64,000 nucleotides of DNA from Eubacterium sp. (GCA_022511265.1 JAFLRX010000003.1:61372-125371); one strand, 5' to 3'. Counted from the first letter of the stretch, positions 26,870 through 36,696 are shown. Numbers and translations: made by a program. The notes: generated by a model from the letters alone, not told the origin.

Positions 26870-27526
26870 ATGATCTGGATATGCTATGCTGTAATGATAA
26901 TCGTTCCGTATCTGCTGTGCGGGATAAACTCGGCTATAATAGTCACCCGTATAAAGTCGCACGAGGATATAAGAAACCTCGGCAGCGGAAACGCCGGGCT
27001 GACAAACACGCTGAGAACACAGGGCAAGGTTGCGGCACTGTTCGTCTTGTTGGGCGATGTGCTGAAGGGTGTGCTGTCGGTTATAGCCGTAAGACTGGCG
27101 TTTTTGCTTATCGCCGGAATAGACACAACCGTGTATGATAACAACCTCAACTTCGTGGCATTCGTGGCGGCATTGACCGGAATACTCGGTCACGTCTTCC
27201 CTGTTTACTTCAAGTTCAAGGGCGGAAAAGGCATACTTGTTTCGGTATCTATACTTATGACGGTAGAATGGATACCCGCCTGCATTTTGCTTGGGATATT
27301 CATAATTCTTGTTGCGATAACAAGATACGTTTCGCTAGGCTCTTGCGTGGCGGCGGTGTTATACGGCCCGACAGTACTGGTTTACGGGCTTATCGTACAC
27401 GACCCGTGCGTATATATAAACACCGTTATCGCGTTGCTTATCGGTGTGCTTATAGTGTATATGCACAGAGGAAATATAGTAAGACTTAAAAACGGCACCG
27501 AGAAAAAGCTCGGTCAAAAAGCATGA
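26870..27526 (+). CDS. plsY: Glycerol-3-phosphate acyltransferase PlsY
   Basis: 218 residues, polytopic. Signature motifs: SAIIVTR, NLGSGNAGLTNTLR (motif 1), GHVFPVYFKFKGGKG (motif 2 region). It transfers the acyl group from acyl-phosphate to glycerol 3-phosphate in the membrane. One nt separates it from der, and gpsA, which makes its substrate, follows 15 nt later. It lacks nothing obvious; length is normal. Confidence 0.92.
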   Translation: MIWICYAVMIIVPYLLCGINSAIIVTRIKSHEDIRNLGSGNAGLTNTLRTQGKVAALFVLLGDVLKGVLSVIAVRLAFLLIAGIDTTVYDNNLNFVAFVAALTGILGHVFPVYFKFKGGKGILVSVSILMTVEWIPACILLGIFIILVAITRYVSLGSCVAAVLYGPTVLVYGLIVHDPCVYINTVIALLIGVLIVYMHRGNIVRLKNGTEKKLGQKA

Positions 27527-27541
27527 TGTGAGGGACTTGTT

Positions 27542-28534
27542 ATGGCTAAGATCACCGTACTCGGCTGCGGCTTTGGCACAGCATTGGCTATCTTATGGAA
27601 CAATTACGGACATACCGTTACGGCGTGGTCAAAGTATAAGGAAGAAATAGACGCTATCGTCAAAGACGGCGAGCATAAAAGACTGCTGCCGGGCGTTATC
27701 GTCCCGCCGACGATAAGCTTTACCGATGATATCACCTGCGCGCAGGGCGCTGATATACTTGTGTTTGCCGTCCCCTCGCGCTTTGTCAGAGAGACAGCCG
27801 TAAGAGTAAAGCCGTATGTCAGCCAAAACACCGTTATCGTAAATGTCGGCAAAGGGCTTGAAGAAGGCACGGACAAGCGTCTTTCTCAGGTAATTTCCGA
27901 AGAACTGCCGGACAACCCTGTCGTTGTGCTGACCGGTCCGTCCCATGCGGAGGAGATAGCACGCGGCATACCGACGACAGTCGTATGCTCCTGCAAAGAA
28001 AAAAAATATGCAGAGTACATTCAGGAAACTCTGCAAAACAATATATTCAGGATTTACGTCAACAGCGACCTTATCGGCTGCGAGCTGGGCGGCGCACTGA
28101 AAAACCCGATTGCCCTCTGCTGCGGAATAGTAGAAGGCATGGGCTACGGTGACAACACCATTGCCGCATTGATGACCCGCGGTCTTGCCGAGATAACCCG
28201 GCTCGGCGTTGCGATGGGCGCAAAGCGTGAGACCTTTAACGGTCTGTCAGGTGTAGGAGATCTGATAGTTACCTGCACCTCGTCCCACTCAAGAAACCAC
28301 CGTGCGGGCCTACTGATAGGTCAGGGCATCCCCGCTGAAGAAGCAGTGGCAAGAGTAGGCACGGTAGAGGGCTATCAATGCGCAAAGGTGGCATATGATA
28401 TCGCCAAGGCTCTCAACGTCTCTATCCCTATCACAGAGCAGCTTTGCTCGGTCTGCTATGAAGGCACCGACCCGCGCGAAAGTCTGACACGGCTGATGGG
28501 CAGACCAAGTAAAGCCGAGGAAGAAATTTTCTAA
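27542..28534 (+). CDS. gpsA: NAD(P)-dependent glycerol-3-phosphate dehydrogenase
   Basis: 330 residues. Nucleotide-binding GCGFGTALA at 8-16, VNVGKGLEEGT, VLTGPSHAEEIARGIPT, catalytic lysine region LGGALKNPIALCCGI, and GLSGVGDLIVTCTS. Supplies glycerol 3-phosphate for phospholipid synthesis to PlsY encoded just upstream. Confidence 0.95.
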   Translation: MAKITVLGCGFGTALAILWNNYGHTVTAWSKYKEEIDAIVKDGEHKRLLPGVIVPPTISFTDDITCAQGADILVFAVPSRFVRETAVRVKPYVSQNTVIVNVGKGLEEGTDKRLSQVISEELPDNPVVVLTGPSHAEEIARGIPTTVVCSCKEKKYAEYIQETLQNNIFRIYVNSDLIGCELGGALKNPIALCCGIVEGMGYGDNTIAALMTRGLAEITRLGVAMGAKRETFNGLSGVGDLIVTCTSSHSRNHRAGLLIGQGIPAEEAVARVGTVEGYQCAKVAYDIAKALNVSIPITEQLCSVCYEGTDPRESLTRLMGRPSKAEEEIF

Positions 28535-28725
28535 GACGCTCTTCTGACAGTCTCTCTGTCTAAATTAATACGCTCTATTACGGCAGCCCTTTTCTGATTA
28601 TCAGTATTATTCTGATTATAATCACGGGCTGCCGTTTTTGTTTCCGCGGTCACAGCCTCATATACCCCGTCAAGCGCGACTGCCAGTATCGGCAGCAGGA
28701 TAACTAATACTAAAAATAATAACAT
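28531..28725 (-). CDS. Small single-pass membrane protein, unknown
   Basis: 64 residues. A hydrophobic N-terminal helix (LLFLVLVILLPILAVAL) followed by a hydrophilic, Arg/Asn-rich tail. A good ribosome site GAAAGGAAG precedes the ATG, supporting it as a real gene. It is convergent with gpsA, overlapping by 4 nt. No family recognised. Confidence 0.5.
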   Translation of the reverse strand: MLLFLVLVILLPILAVALDGVYEAVTAETKTAARDYNQNNTDNQKRAAVIERINLDRETVRRAS

Positions 28726-28839
28726 TTTACATCTTCCTTTCTTAATAAACGCATAAGCTTTATCTTACGGTTGTAATTTTAACAGACGGTCTGTCCAATA
28801 AAAAGCACAGAGACGATTTTTCGGAGATATAATTAGCAA

Positions 28840-28868
28840 TTGACAATATTACCGTTTTATGGTATACT
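28840..28868 (+). promoter_or_regulatory. SigA promoter of the Ddl-like/ywiB/argS cluster
   Basis: TTGACA (28840-28845), 17 nt, TATACT (28863-28868), 63 nt before ATG 28932. Confidence 0.8.
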
Positions 28869-28931
28869 ATAGATATATATGCCCATAATGTAATTTCAAC
28901 GGGAGAGTTTAAGAGATAGAAGGAGAAAAAC

Positions 28932-29996
28932 ATGGCAAAAAAGAGAGTTTGCGTGCTGTTCGGAGGTTCATCGGCAGACCATAGCGCATCGCTTACTACG
29001 GCATATTCGGTGCTGAACGCTATACCAAAGGATAAATATGAGCCGCTGCCCATCGGTATTACCCGTGCCGGGCGTTGGCTGTTCTACCCCGGCAGCTATG
29101 AAAACATACCTGACGGCAGCTGGGAGCGGGACAGCGACTGCTGCTCTTGCATACTCAGTTCTGACGCGCTGCATAAAGGCGTTATCAAGATAATGCCCGG
29201 CGGAGAGTCGTCAATACACCGCGTAGACGCCATATTCCCTCTTTTGCACGGCAAGTACGGTGAGGACGGACGTATTCAGGGACTTTGCAAGCTGTCAGGC
29301 ATACCGATGATAGGAAACGACCTTGCATCCTCCAACGCCTGTCTTGACAAAAAGCTGACCTATATGCTGCTGCGCGAGGCAGGGCTGAAAACCGCGGAAT
29401 ATATCTCGTTAGAGCGCTCAGCTATGAACGAGCTGGAGGCTTCGCTCGATAATATCGAAGCAAAGCTCGGGTATCCCGTATATGTTACCCCCGCTAATTG
29501 CAGCACCTCTATCGGCGCATGCCGCGCGGAAAACCGTGAGGAACTGGAAAACGCGGTAAAGACCGCTTTTTCACACCATCCTACCATAATCGCCGAGCAA
29601 GAGCTTAAAGGCAGACAGCTTGAATGTGCGATACTCAGCGGCGGATTCAAGAATGACAGGACAGCGGTGGGCGAGCTTATCCCCCAGCATAAAAAGGCTG
29701 ACAAGCTGTCCGACCATATAGCCGAGACATATACGTTTGAGGTGCCCGCAAGACTGGACGGCGTGACACAAAGCAAGATAAAGGACGCGGCACGGGCAGC
29801 GTTTCGCGCGTTGTCCTGCAAGGGCTTTGCGAGAATAGATATGATGCTGTGTGACAACGATATAATAATCAGACGGGTACGCGGACTGCCCGGACTGGAA
29901 AAGAACAGCATCTTTTCCTCCATACTTACCGAAAGCGGGATAAGCTATGAGGAAATGCTGGATCACCTTATCTCCTCTACCATTGACGCAAGATAA
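28932..29996 (+). CDS. D-alanine-D-alanine ligase homologue with degenerate ATP/metal site
   Basis: 354 residues, aligned end to end with Ddl: VLFGGSSADHSAS (8-20), PLLHGKYGEDGRIQG (103-117), GNDLASSNACLDK, RIDMML (301-306), LPGLEKNS. Active-site losses are visible. The ATP-binding lysine of the VKPAN motif is Thr186 (YVTPAN), and the metal-binding NEINT motif is RRVRG (314-318). This predicts an inactive or altered ATP-grasp enzyme rather than the essential ligase, which should exist elsewhere. Good ribosome site; followed by ywiB and argS. Confidence 0.8.
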   Translation: MAKKRVCVLFGGSSADHSASLTTAYSVLNAIPKDKYEPLPIGITRAGRWLFYPGSYENIPDGSWERDSDCCSCILSSDALHKGVIKIMPGGESSIHRVDAIFPLLHGKYGEDGRIQGLCKLSGIPMIGNDLASSNACLDKKLTYMLLREAGLKTAEYISLERSAMNELEASLDNIEAKLGYPVYVTPANCSTSIGACRAENREELENAVKTAFSHHPTIIAEQELKGRQLECAILSGGFKNDRTAVGELIPQHKKADKLSDHIAETYTFEVPARLDGVTQSKIKDAARAAFRALSCKGFARIDMMLCDNDIIIRRVRGLPGLEKNSIFSSILTESGISYEEMLDHLISSTIDAR

Positions 29997-30016
29997 AAAG
30001 AAAAGGAGCTTTGGCT

Positions 30017-30445
30017 TTGAAAGATGTATGTATTAAGATAAAAAGCACGCAATCGGTTGACGATGACAAGGATACCACCGAGCTGTTTACCTACGGCAGC
30101 ATGGAGCCGATACAAAACGGTTTTCGCCTCGGATATGACGAAAGCGAGGCTACCGGCTTTCAGGGCAGCCACGTGACGCTGGAGGTGTTCAACGACAAGG
30201 TGACGATGCAGCGCAAAGGGCGTGCGGTAAGCTCACTGATAATAGAGCGCGGTAAAAAGCACCACTGTCATTACGGCACCGAATACGGCGACTTTATGAT
30301 AGGGATAAGTACAGATGAAATAAAATCCTGCCTTACCGATAAGGGCGGAGATATTTACCTGAAATATACTTTGGACATAAACTCAAGCTATATGTCCGAA
30401 AATGAGATGTATATAAATGTAAAAGAGTGCAATGCGGCACTATGA
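30017..30445 (+). CDS. ywiB: DUF1934 family beta-barrel protein (YwiB)
   Basis: 142 residues from TTG 30017, chosen because AAGGAG lies 8 nt upstream; a TTG at 30011 is too close to it. The pattern of alternating strands (EVFNDKVTMQRKGRAVSSLIIERGKKHHCHYGTEYGDFMIGI) fits the lipocalin-like DUF1934 fold. The gene is conserved immediately before argS in Firmicutes, as here (14 nt). Function not known. Confidence 0.82.
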   Translation: MKDVCIKIKSTQSVDDDKDTTELFTYGSMEPIQNGFRLGYDESEATGFQGSHVTLEVFNDKVTMQRKGRAVSSLIIERGKKHHCHYGTEYGDFMIGISTDEIKSCLTDKGGDIYLKYTLDINSSYMSENEMYINVKECNAAL

Positions 30446-30459
30446 AAGGACAAAAGTAA

Positions 30460-32208
30460 ATGAGCAATATGACAGAGCTTGCTAAAAAGCAGGCATCGGA
30501 AATAATAATGAACTCACTCGGAGAGCTGGTGGCACAGGAAAAGATACCGTCAGTCCCCCTCCCCGCTTTTAATATCGAACGCCCTGCCGACGCGTCGCAC
30601 GGAGATTTTTCCTGCAACGCGGCGCTTGCGTTTGCAAAGGCGCTTAAATCCAACCCCCGCGCGATTGCGCAGATGATCTGTGAGACCGCGGTGTTGGACG
30701 GCAGCGCGTTTGAAAAGATAGAGATGGCAGGTCCGGGCTTTATCAACTTTTATATCGGTGAAAAGTGGTTTGCCGATGTGGTAAAAGCGGCTGTAGACGA
30801 GGGTGCGGATTACGGAAAGACCGACTACGGCAAGAACAAAAAGATACTGCTTGAATTTGTCTCCGCTAACCCCACAGGACCCATGCATATCGGCAACGCG
30901 CGCGGCGGCGCGCTGGGCGACAGTCTCGCCTCTCTGCTGCAATATGCGGGCTTTTATGTAGAGCGTGAGTTTTATGTAAACGACGCGGGAAATCAGATAG
31001 AAAAGTTCGGCAAATCGCTCTCGCTGCGCTATATGCAGATAGCGGACGGCAGCAAAGCCGATATCATCAAGCAATACGAGGGCGAGGATATCTGCGATAA
31101 GATATTCGCGGATGAAGATAATTTCCCAATGCCGGAGGATGTCTATAAAGGCGTGGATATCATAGAACATGCGTATAACTATTACAAGATAAACGGCGAC
31201 AAGCTGGTTTCACTTGATGAAGAAGAACGCAAAAGTGCGCTGGTCGAGTACGCGCTGCCGCTGAATATTGAAGGGCTGGAGGGAGACTTGAAGAAGTACC
31301 GCATAGTATACGATACTTGGTTCAGAGAAAGCACTCTGCACCAAAACGGCGCGGTAAAAAAGATAGTAGAGCTGCTCACTGAAAAGGGTCATACCTACGA
31401 AAAGGACGGCGCGATATGGTTCAAGGCGTCAGAGTTCGGCGATGACCAAGACAGGGTGCTTGTCCGTGCAAACGGCATACCGACATACTTTGTGCCGGAC
31501 ATAGCTTATCACTACAACAAGCTGGTCACCCGCGGATTTGACAGGGCGGTGGATATACTGGGAGCAGACCATCACGGCTATGTACCGAGAATGAAGGCCG
31601 CGCTTACCGCACTGGGCATAGACGCGGCAAAGCTGGACGCGGTAATAATGCAGATGGTAATGCTGGTAAGAAACGGCGAGACCGTCAAGCTGTCCAAACG
31701 TTCCGGCAAGGCGATAACCCTCTCTACACTGTTGGACGAGGTGCCGATAGACGCGGCAAGATTTTTCTTCAATCTGCGTGACCCGAATACACATCTTGAA
31801 TTTGATTTAGAGCTTGCAATAAAGGAAAGCTCGGACAACCCGGTATTTTACGTTCAATACGCACACGCTAGGATTTGCAGTGTTCTGCGCAGGCTTGCCG
31901 ACGAGGGCGTAAAGTTTGAAAACGCTGATACACTTACCTATACACATCCCGCCGAGCTTGCTCTGATACGGCATATCGCATCCCTTTCCGATTGCATCAA
32001 CGAGGCGGCAAAAGCGTATAATCCCTCTAAAATTACCAAATATATACATGAGCTGGCACAGCTTTTCCATAAGTTCTACGACAATTGCAGAATAAAGGGA
32101 GAAGAAGAAAATATCGTGCAGTCAAGATTATCGCTGTGTGTTGCCGCAAAGACAGTGTTCAAGAATATGCTGGACCTGCTCAAGGTAGACGCACCCGAAA
32201 AAATGTAA
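30460..32208 (+). CDS. argS: Arginyl-tRNA synthetase
   Basis: 582 residues, class I. N-terminal additional domain, signature PTGPMHIGNARGG (HIGN), KMSK-like motif VKLSKRSGKAI, C-terminal anticodon-binding DALR domain ending LFHKFYDNCRI. It charges tRNA-Arg in the cytoplasm. Ribosome site AAAGGA with 8-9 nt spacing. Confidence 0.96.
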   Translation: MSNMTELAKKQASEIIMNSLGELVAQEKIPSVPLPAFNIERPADASHGDFSCNAALAFAKALKSNPRAIAQMICETAVLDGSAFEKIEMAGPGFINFYIGEKWFADVVKAAVDEGADYGKTDYGKNKKILLEFVSANPTGPMHIGNARGGALGDSLASLLQYAGFYVEREFYVNDAGNQIEKFGKSLSLRYMQIADGSKADIIKQYEGEDICDKIFADEDNFPMPEDVYKGVDIIEHAYNYYKINGDKLVSLDEEERKSALVEYALPLNIEGLEGDLKKYRIVYDTWFRESTLHQNGAVKKIVELLTEKGHTYEKDGAIWFKASEFGDDQDRVLVRANGIPTYFVPDIAYHYNKLVTRGFDRAVDILGADHHGYVPRMKAALTALGIDAAKLDAVIMQMVMLVRNGETVKLSKRSGKAITLSTLLDEVPIDAARFFFNLRDPNTHLEFDLELAIKESSDNPVFYVQYAHARICSVLRRLADEGVKFENADTLTYTHPAELALIRHIASLSDCINEAAKAYNPSKITKYIHELAQLFHKFYDNCRIKGEEENIVQSRLSLCVAAKTVFKNMLDLLKVDAPEKM

Positions 32209-32226
32209 CACCCGAAAGGAATGACA

Positions 32227-33267
32227 ATGGACAGTCAGGATATACCCTTACAGCTGCCGATGCTGCTTGACAGCGGCATTGGCACAACAAATAAGGCAGC
32301 GACCCTTATCCCCTGCAAAACAGACGGAAAAGCTTTTACCGTAGGCAGCATTTCCTCGGCAGGACTTGATATTGAGCCGTACGGCGATATGTCTTTTTCA
32401 AAGCTGATAGATATTTACCGCGAACAAGCGGCGGCACTTGCCGACAGCTGCGATATTATATCAATTGAAAATATGCCGGAGCTGTGGAATATACGCGCAG
32501 CAGTGTTTGCCTGCAAAAAATCCAAAAAGCCTGTTATAGTGATACTTAAAACAGATGAGGACGGAGAGACCGAGACAGGCACCTGTCTGCTGCCCGCACT
32601 TATCTCGCTGCAAGAGCTGGGCATTGTCGGCTTTGGTATAAGCGGAGGCAGTCCTGAGACTTGCGCTGAGCTTATCGGGCAGATCTCGCAATATGCGCAT
32701 ATCCCGCTTGTTGCTTTACCTGATGCAGAGTATACTGACGAACAAAACACCGTTACACTGTCTGCCGAAGAGTACGCAAAGCAATGCGAAAAGATACTCC
32801 AAAACGGCGCGCAGATAATCGGCGGAGGAAAAGGCGCGTCCAACGAGTATATCAGCGCGCTGAAATCGCTTCTTGACGGGTTCGACTTTGACAGCGTTGA
32901 TATAGAAAAACAAGACACATCTCTTGTATTCGCAACAGATAATCAGGTGTTTTTCCTTGATCCTGACACAACGGAGTTTTCACCCGTTATTGAGTGCTCT
33001 CCCTATATGGACGATATAATCACCGATACCTGCGACGAAAGCTATGACGTGCTGACCGTCGCGGTAAACTCGCCTGACGACGCGATAGATTTTGCAAAGC
33101 ATATGCATATGGCGACATTGCCGGTGGCGTTTTTATCCGACGATGATATCTCGCTGAAAATGGCACTGATGCTGTATCAAGGCAGAGCGATAGCAGATAC
33201 CAAATCACTTATTGAGCCGGAAAAGCTTAAAAAAATTGCCGATAAATACGGCGCCGTGCTATACTAA
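32227..33267 (+). CDS. Homocysteine S-methyltransferase-like protein lacking zinc cysteines
   Basis: 346 residues from ATG 32227; an ATG at 32221 directly abuts the AAAGGA ribosome site and is unlikely. The N-terminal 220 residues resemble the homocysteine-binding barrel of MetH: PMLLDSGIGT for the usual LLDGAMGT, SIENMP, and GFGISGGSPE and IIGGGKGAS at the two zinc sites. The Cys of the GxNC motif and the CysCys of GGCCG are replaced, so zinc thiolate chemistry is not expected. The C-terminal 110 residues resemble the start of a pterin-binding module (LTVAVNSPDDAIDF, GRAIADTKSLIEPEKL). Operonic with argS and yfhO. Confidence 0.55.
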   Translation: MDSQDIPLQLPMLLDSGIGTTNKAATLIPCKTDGKAFTVGSISSAGLDIEPYGDMSFSKLIDIYREQAAALADSCDIISIENMPELWNIRAAVFACKKSKKPVIVILKTDEDGETETGTCLLPALISLQELGIVGFGISGGSPETCAELIGQISQYAHIPLVALPDAEYTDEQNTVTLSAEEYAKQCEKILQNGAQIIGGGKGASNEYISALKSLLDGFDFDSVDIEKQDTSLVFATDNQVFFLDPDTTEFSPVIECSPYMDDIITDTCDESYDVLTVAVNSPDDAIDFAKHMHMATLPVAFLSDDDISLKMALMLYQGRAIADTKSLIEPEKLKKIADKYGAVLY

Positions 33268-33287
33268 GCACGCGAAAGGACAACAAG

Positions 33288-35879
33288 ATGTACAAATCAG
33301 AGCTGAAATATTACCGCAAAGCTTTTTTCACCGCGGCGATAATGGCAATAATCCTGATAACTCCGTTTGTGATAGCTGACGGAGGTTATTTCATATACTA
33401 CGGCGATTACAACGCTCAACAGATACCGTTTTATACTCTGTGCAATCAAGCTATACGAAACGGCGAAATAATGTGGAACTGGCAGACTGACCTAGGGGCA
33501 AACTTTATCGGCTCCTATTCCTTTTACACGATTGGCAGCCCGTTTTTTTGGCTGACATTGCCCTTCCCGCCGGAATTTGCAAAATATCTCATGGCGCCTA
33601 TAATCGTGCTGAAGATATCTTGCTGCAGCGTGTTCGCGTTCGCCTATATACGTCGGTTTGTGGGTAAGCCGCAGTCCGCGCTTATCGGCGGTCTGCTGTA
33701 TGCGTTTTCAGGCTTTTCGATGTATAACATATTCTTTAACCACTTTCACGAGGCGATGGTGGTTTTCCCGCTGATGCTGATAGCGTTGGAAGAAGCTGTT
33801 GTGAATAAGCGCAGGGTGTTCTTTGCGCTTACGGTCGCGCTGAACGCGTTTGTAAATTACTTCTTCTTTGCGGGAGAATGTGTTTTTCTTATCATATACT
33901 TTCTATGCAGATGCACCGACAAGAGTTTTCCTGTCACCGTCAAGACCTTTTTTGCGCTGGCGTTTGAGTCGGTGGTCGGTCTTATGCTGGCTGGGGTAAT
34001 GTTCTTGCCGGCGATAATCGCCTGTCTTGACGTACCGCGTACCGACAATATAATAAACGGCTGGAATATGGTATTCCACAACCCGTCACAGCGATACGGA
34101 TTGATTTTTCAAAGTCTGTTCTTCCCTGCCGATATACCGGCACGGCAAAATTTCTTCCCCGACAGCTCGGCGAGATGGTCCAGCGTGTCCGCTTATCTGC
34201 CGCTGTTTTCAATGTCGGGCGTTATCTCATTTATAAAATTCAAAAAGCGGCACTGGGCAAAATATCTTATGCCGCTGATGCTGCTGTTTGCGCTTATTCC
34301 CGTGCTTAACTCGTCGTTTGTAATGTTCAACACCAGCTATTATACAAGGTGGTTCTATATGCCGATACTCGTGGCATGCTATATGACCGCCTACGCGCTG
34401 GAGCATGAAGAGATAGACATGCGGTACGGGCTTAAATGGTGCGGCTTTGCGGTTGTGCTTATCTCGTTGGTCGGCGTACTGCCGAGCGAGGTAACCAAAA
34501 CCGTCACCGATTCCGACACAGGAGCGGAAAGCAAGATAAAAGTAACCGAGCTTTTCTCACTGCCGAATGAAAAGATACCGTTCTGGATGTCTGTAGGGCT
34601 GGCGATAGTTGCGATAATTATCTGCTATATCCTTATCAGAAGCCGCAAACGTGTGTCTACCCAACGATTTTTGAAAACATCATTCGCTTTTACCGTCGTT
34701 GCTTGTATGCTGTTTTCATTTTATACCATCGGGTACGGACGTTCGATAGGTCCGTCGTTGGGTGATTATAACAGCATAGTAGACGCAGAGTTTGATCTGC
34801 CCGACCCCAACAACGGAGACTTTTACCGTGTAGAGGCATACGGAATGACAAACAATGCCAATATGCTTTGGAACAACTATGGATTCAGAAGCTTTCACAG
34901 TATACTGCCCGGCTCGACCTTTGAGTTTTACGACAGTGCGGACTTTTCACGCTCGGTAAACACCGACCCGGACGGCACGTATTATCCGCTGCGCTCGCTG
35001 ACCTCTACAAAATATCTGATAATGCAGACATATAAAACAGAGTACAAGGATACCACGGTATTGCTGCAAAATATGGCTAACTTTGAAAAAATCGGAGAGC
35101 AAGGCAGCTTTACCATATACGAAAACAAGGCATTTATCCCGATGGGATATACCTGTGACCTGTATATAACCGATGACGATTTTGACTATACCACTAAATC
35201 GTCAAGAGACAGCGTATATGTCAAAGGTGTACTGCTCAACGAAGAGCAGATAGAAAAATACGGCGATATACTTACACATATCGAGTCAAAAGAAGTAAAC
35301 AGAGTAACCTATGACCGATTCGAGGAAGACTGCAAAAAGCTGGCGGCTGTCTGTGTTGATACATTCGTCCCCGTAAAGAACGGATTTATCGCTACCTCTT
35401 CCTTTGAGACAGATAGGTTTACGGTGTTCTCGGTACCGTGGGAGAGCGGTTGGAGCGCAACGATAAACGGTCAACCCGCCGAAGTTGAAAAGGTAAACCA
35501 CGGATTTTTGGGAATAAGAGTACCAGCGGGAGAATGTACGATAGAATTCAGCTATGTAACACCCGGACTTAAAGCAGGTATCATCATTTCCATTATAGCG
35601 GCAGTCCTGCTTTTAGGATATTTCGCTATGCTGAAGCTTGTTTTCAAATATAAGCCGCTTAAGTACAAGCATCTATACAACGAGCAGCAACTGGGCAAAA
35701 TAAAACTGCACAGCGCGTACATCAACACCGTGTTTGACGAAGCGGAAATACCGCTGATAATGAATAAAACTGTTTCAGATAATGCGGATGGTACAGAAAA
35801 TGAAACATCCGATGCCGATGCTGATGAAGAAAAATCTACTGAAACAATAGATACAGACAGCGAAAGGAACGAAAACTGA
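33288..35879 (+). CDS. yfhO: YfhO family polytopic membrane protein
   Basis: 863 residues with about a dozen membrane helices in the first 480 residues, then an extracellular C-terminal domain (about 500-770), a further helix at about 765-785, and a long acidic cytoplasmic tail rich in Asp/Glu. Opening motif GDYNAQQIPFYTL and LLYAFSGFSMYNIFFNHFHEAMVVFPL are typical of YfhO, a GT-C-like protein required for glycosylation of teichoic/lipoteichoic acid in Bacilli. Substrate here is unknown. Its stop overlaps the nudF start. Confidence 0.88.
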   Translation: MYKSELKYYRKAFFTAAIMAIILITPFVIADGGYFIYYGDYNAQQIPFYTLCNQAIRNGEIMWNWQTDLGANFIGSYSFYTIGSPFFWLTLPFPPEFAKYLMAPIIVLKISCCSVFAFAYIRRFVGKPQSALIGGLLYAFSGFSMYNIFFNHFHEAMVVFPLMLIALEEAVVNKRRVFFALTVALNAFVNYFFFAGECVFLIIYFLCRCTDKSFPVTVKTFFALAFESVVGLMLAGVMFLPAIIACLDVPRTDNIINGWNMVFHNPSQRYGLIFQSLFFPADIPARQNFFPDSSARWSSVSAYLPLFSMSGVISFIKFKKRHWAKYLMPLMLLFALIPVLNSSFVMFNTSYYTRWFYMPILVACYMTAYALEHEEIDMRYGLKWCGFAVVLISLVGVLPSEVTKTVTDSDTGAESKIKVTELFSLPNEKIPFWMSVGLAIVAIIICYILIRSRKRVSTQRFLKTSFAFTVVACMLFSFYTIGYGRSIGPSLGDYNSIVDAEFDLPDPNNGDFYRVEAYGMTNNANMLWNNYGFRSFHSILPGSTFEFYDSADFSRSVNTDPDGTYYPLRSLTSTKYLIMQTYKTEYKDTTVLLQNMANFEKIGEQGSFTIYENKAFIPMGYTCDLYITDDDFDYTTKSSRDSVYVKGVLLNEEQIEKYGDILTHIESKEVNRVTYDRFEEDCKKLAAVCVDTFVPVKNGFIATSSFETDRFTVFSVPWESGWSATINGQPAEVEKVNHGFLGIRVPAGECTIEFSYVTPGLKAGIIISIIAAVLLLGYFAMLKLVFKYKPLKYKHLYNEQQLGKIKLHSAYINTVFDEAEIPLIMNKTVSDNADGTENETSDADADEEKSTETIDTDSERNEN

Positions 35880-36427
35880 TGCATTTATTTGAAAAAACCA
35901 TTGAAAGCGAAGTAAAATATGACGGCAGGATACTGACGGTATGCAGCGACACGGTAGAGCTGGAAAACGGTTCGACCGCATACCGAGATGTTATACGCCA
36001 CAGCGGCGGTGTATGCGTTGTCCCGATAACCGATAACAATGAGGTGCTGATGGTAAGGCAGTTCAGATATCCGTTCGGTGCGGTGCTGCTGGAAATACCC
36101 GCAGGAAAGCTGAACGAGTGCGAAGACCATTACGAGTGCGGACTGAGAGAGTTGGAAGAAGAGACAGGATGTACCTGCACAAGCTATCAATATCTCGGCT
36201 GCCTCTACCCTACTCCCGCATACTGCTCGGAGATAACCCATATGTATCTTGCGACAGGGCTGTCTGACGGAAAGCAGCATCTTGACGAGGACGAGTTTTT
36301 AGAGGTGGAAAAAATACCGCTGGATAAAGCGATCGAAATGGTATTGAACAATGAGATACCCGACGCAAAGACGCAGCTTGCGCTGATGAAAGCGAAAGCT
36401 ATACTTGACAAGAAAACGACACCGTAA
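35879..36427 (+). CDS. nudF: ADP-ribose pyrophosphatase (Nudix)
   Basis: 182 residues. Complete Nudix box GKLNECEDHYECGLRELEEETG (about 78-99) and the ADPRase features VRQFRYPFG and EIPAGK upstream. It cleaves ADP-ribose to AMP and ribose 5-phosphate. Translationally coupled to yfhO (TGATG overlap). Confidence 0.9.
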   Translation: MHLFEKTIESEVKYDGRILTVCSDTVELENGSTAYRDVIRHSGGVCVVPITDNNEVLMVRQFRYPFGAVLLEIPAGKLNECEDHYECGLRELEEETGCTCTSYQYLGCLYPTPAYCSEITHMYLATGLSDGKQHLDEDEFLEVEKIPLDKAIEMVLNNEIPDAKTQLALMKAKAILDKKTTP

Positions 36428-36444
36428 AACGGTGCCGTTGCGGA

Positions 36445-36696
36445 CTATAAAGCGTTATATGCGCTGATTATCTGATTTTCGATATCCGTGCGCACATCGG
36501 GATGGATCGGGTGGACTATGTCGCGGTATTTGCCCTCGTCGTCACGGCGGCTGGGCATTGCGACAAACATACGCTCGTCACCCTGCACAAGACGTATATC
36601 GTGTACGGCGATGGACTCGTCAATAGTCAGCGACACCACCGCGCGTAGACGACCCTCCTGCATGATCTTCCTTATTCTTATATCACTTATTTTCAT
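36445..36696 (-). CDS. spoVG: SpoVG family regulatory protein
   Basis: 83 residues: MKISDIRIRKI, LRAVVSLTIDESIAVHDIRLVQG, VAMPSRRDDEGKYRDIVHPI. SpoVG is a small DNA/RNA-binding regulator of sporulation, septation and envelope genes in Firmicutes. Convergent with nudF (separated by an ACCGT/ACGGT hairpin at about 36420-36440) and divergent from murC. Ribosome site GAAAGGA. Confidence 0.95.
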   Translation of the reverse strand: MKISDIRIRKIMQEGRLRAVVSLTIDESIAVHDIRLVQGDERMFVAMPSRRDDEGKYRDIVHPIHPDVRTDIENQIISAYNAL

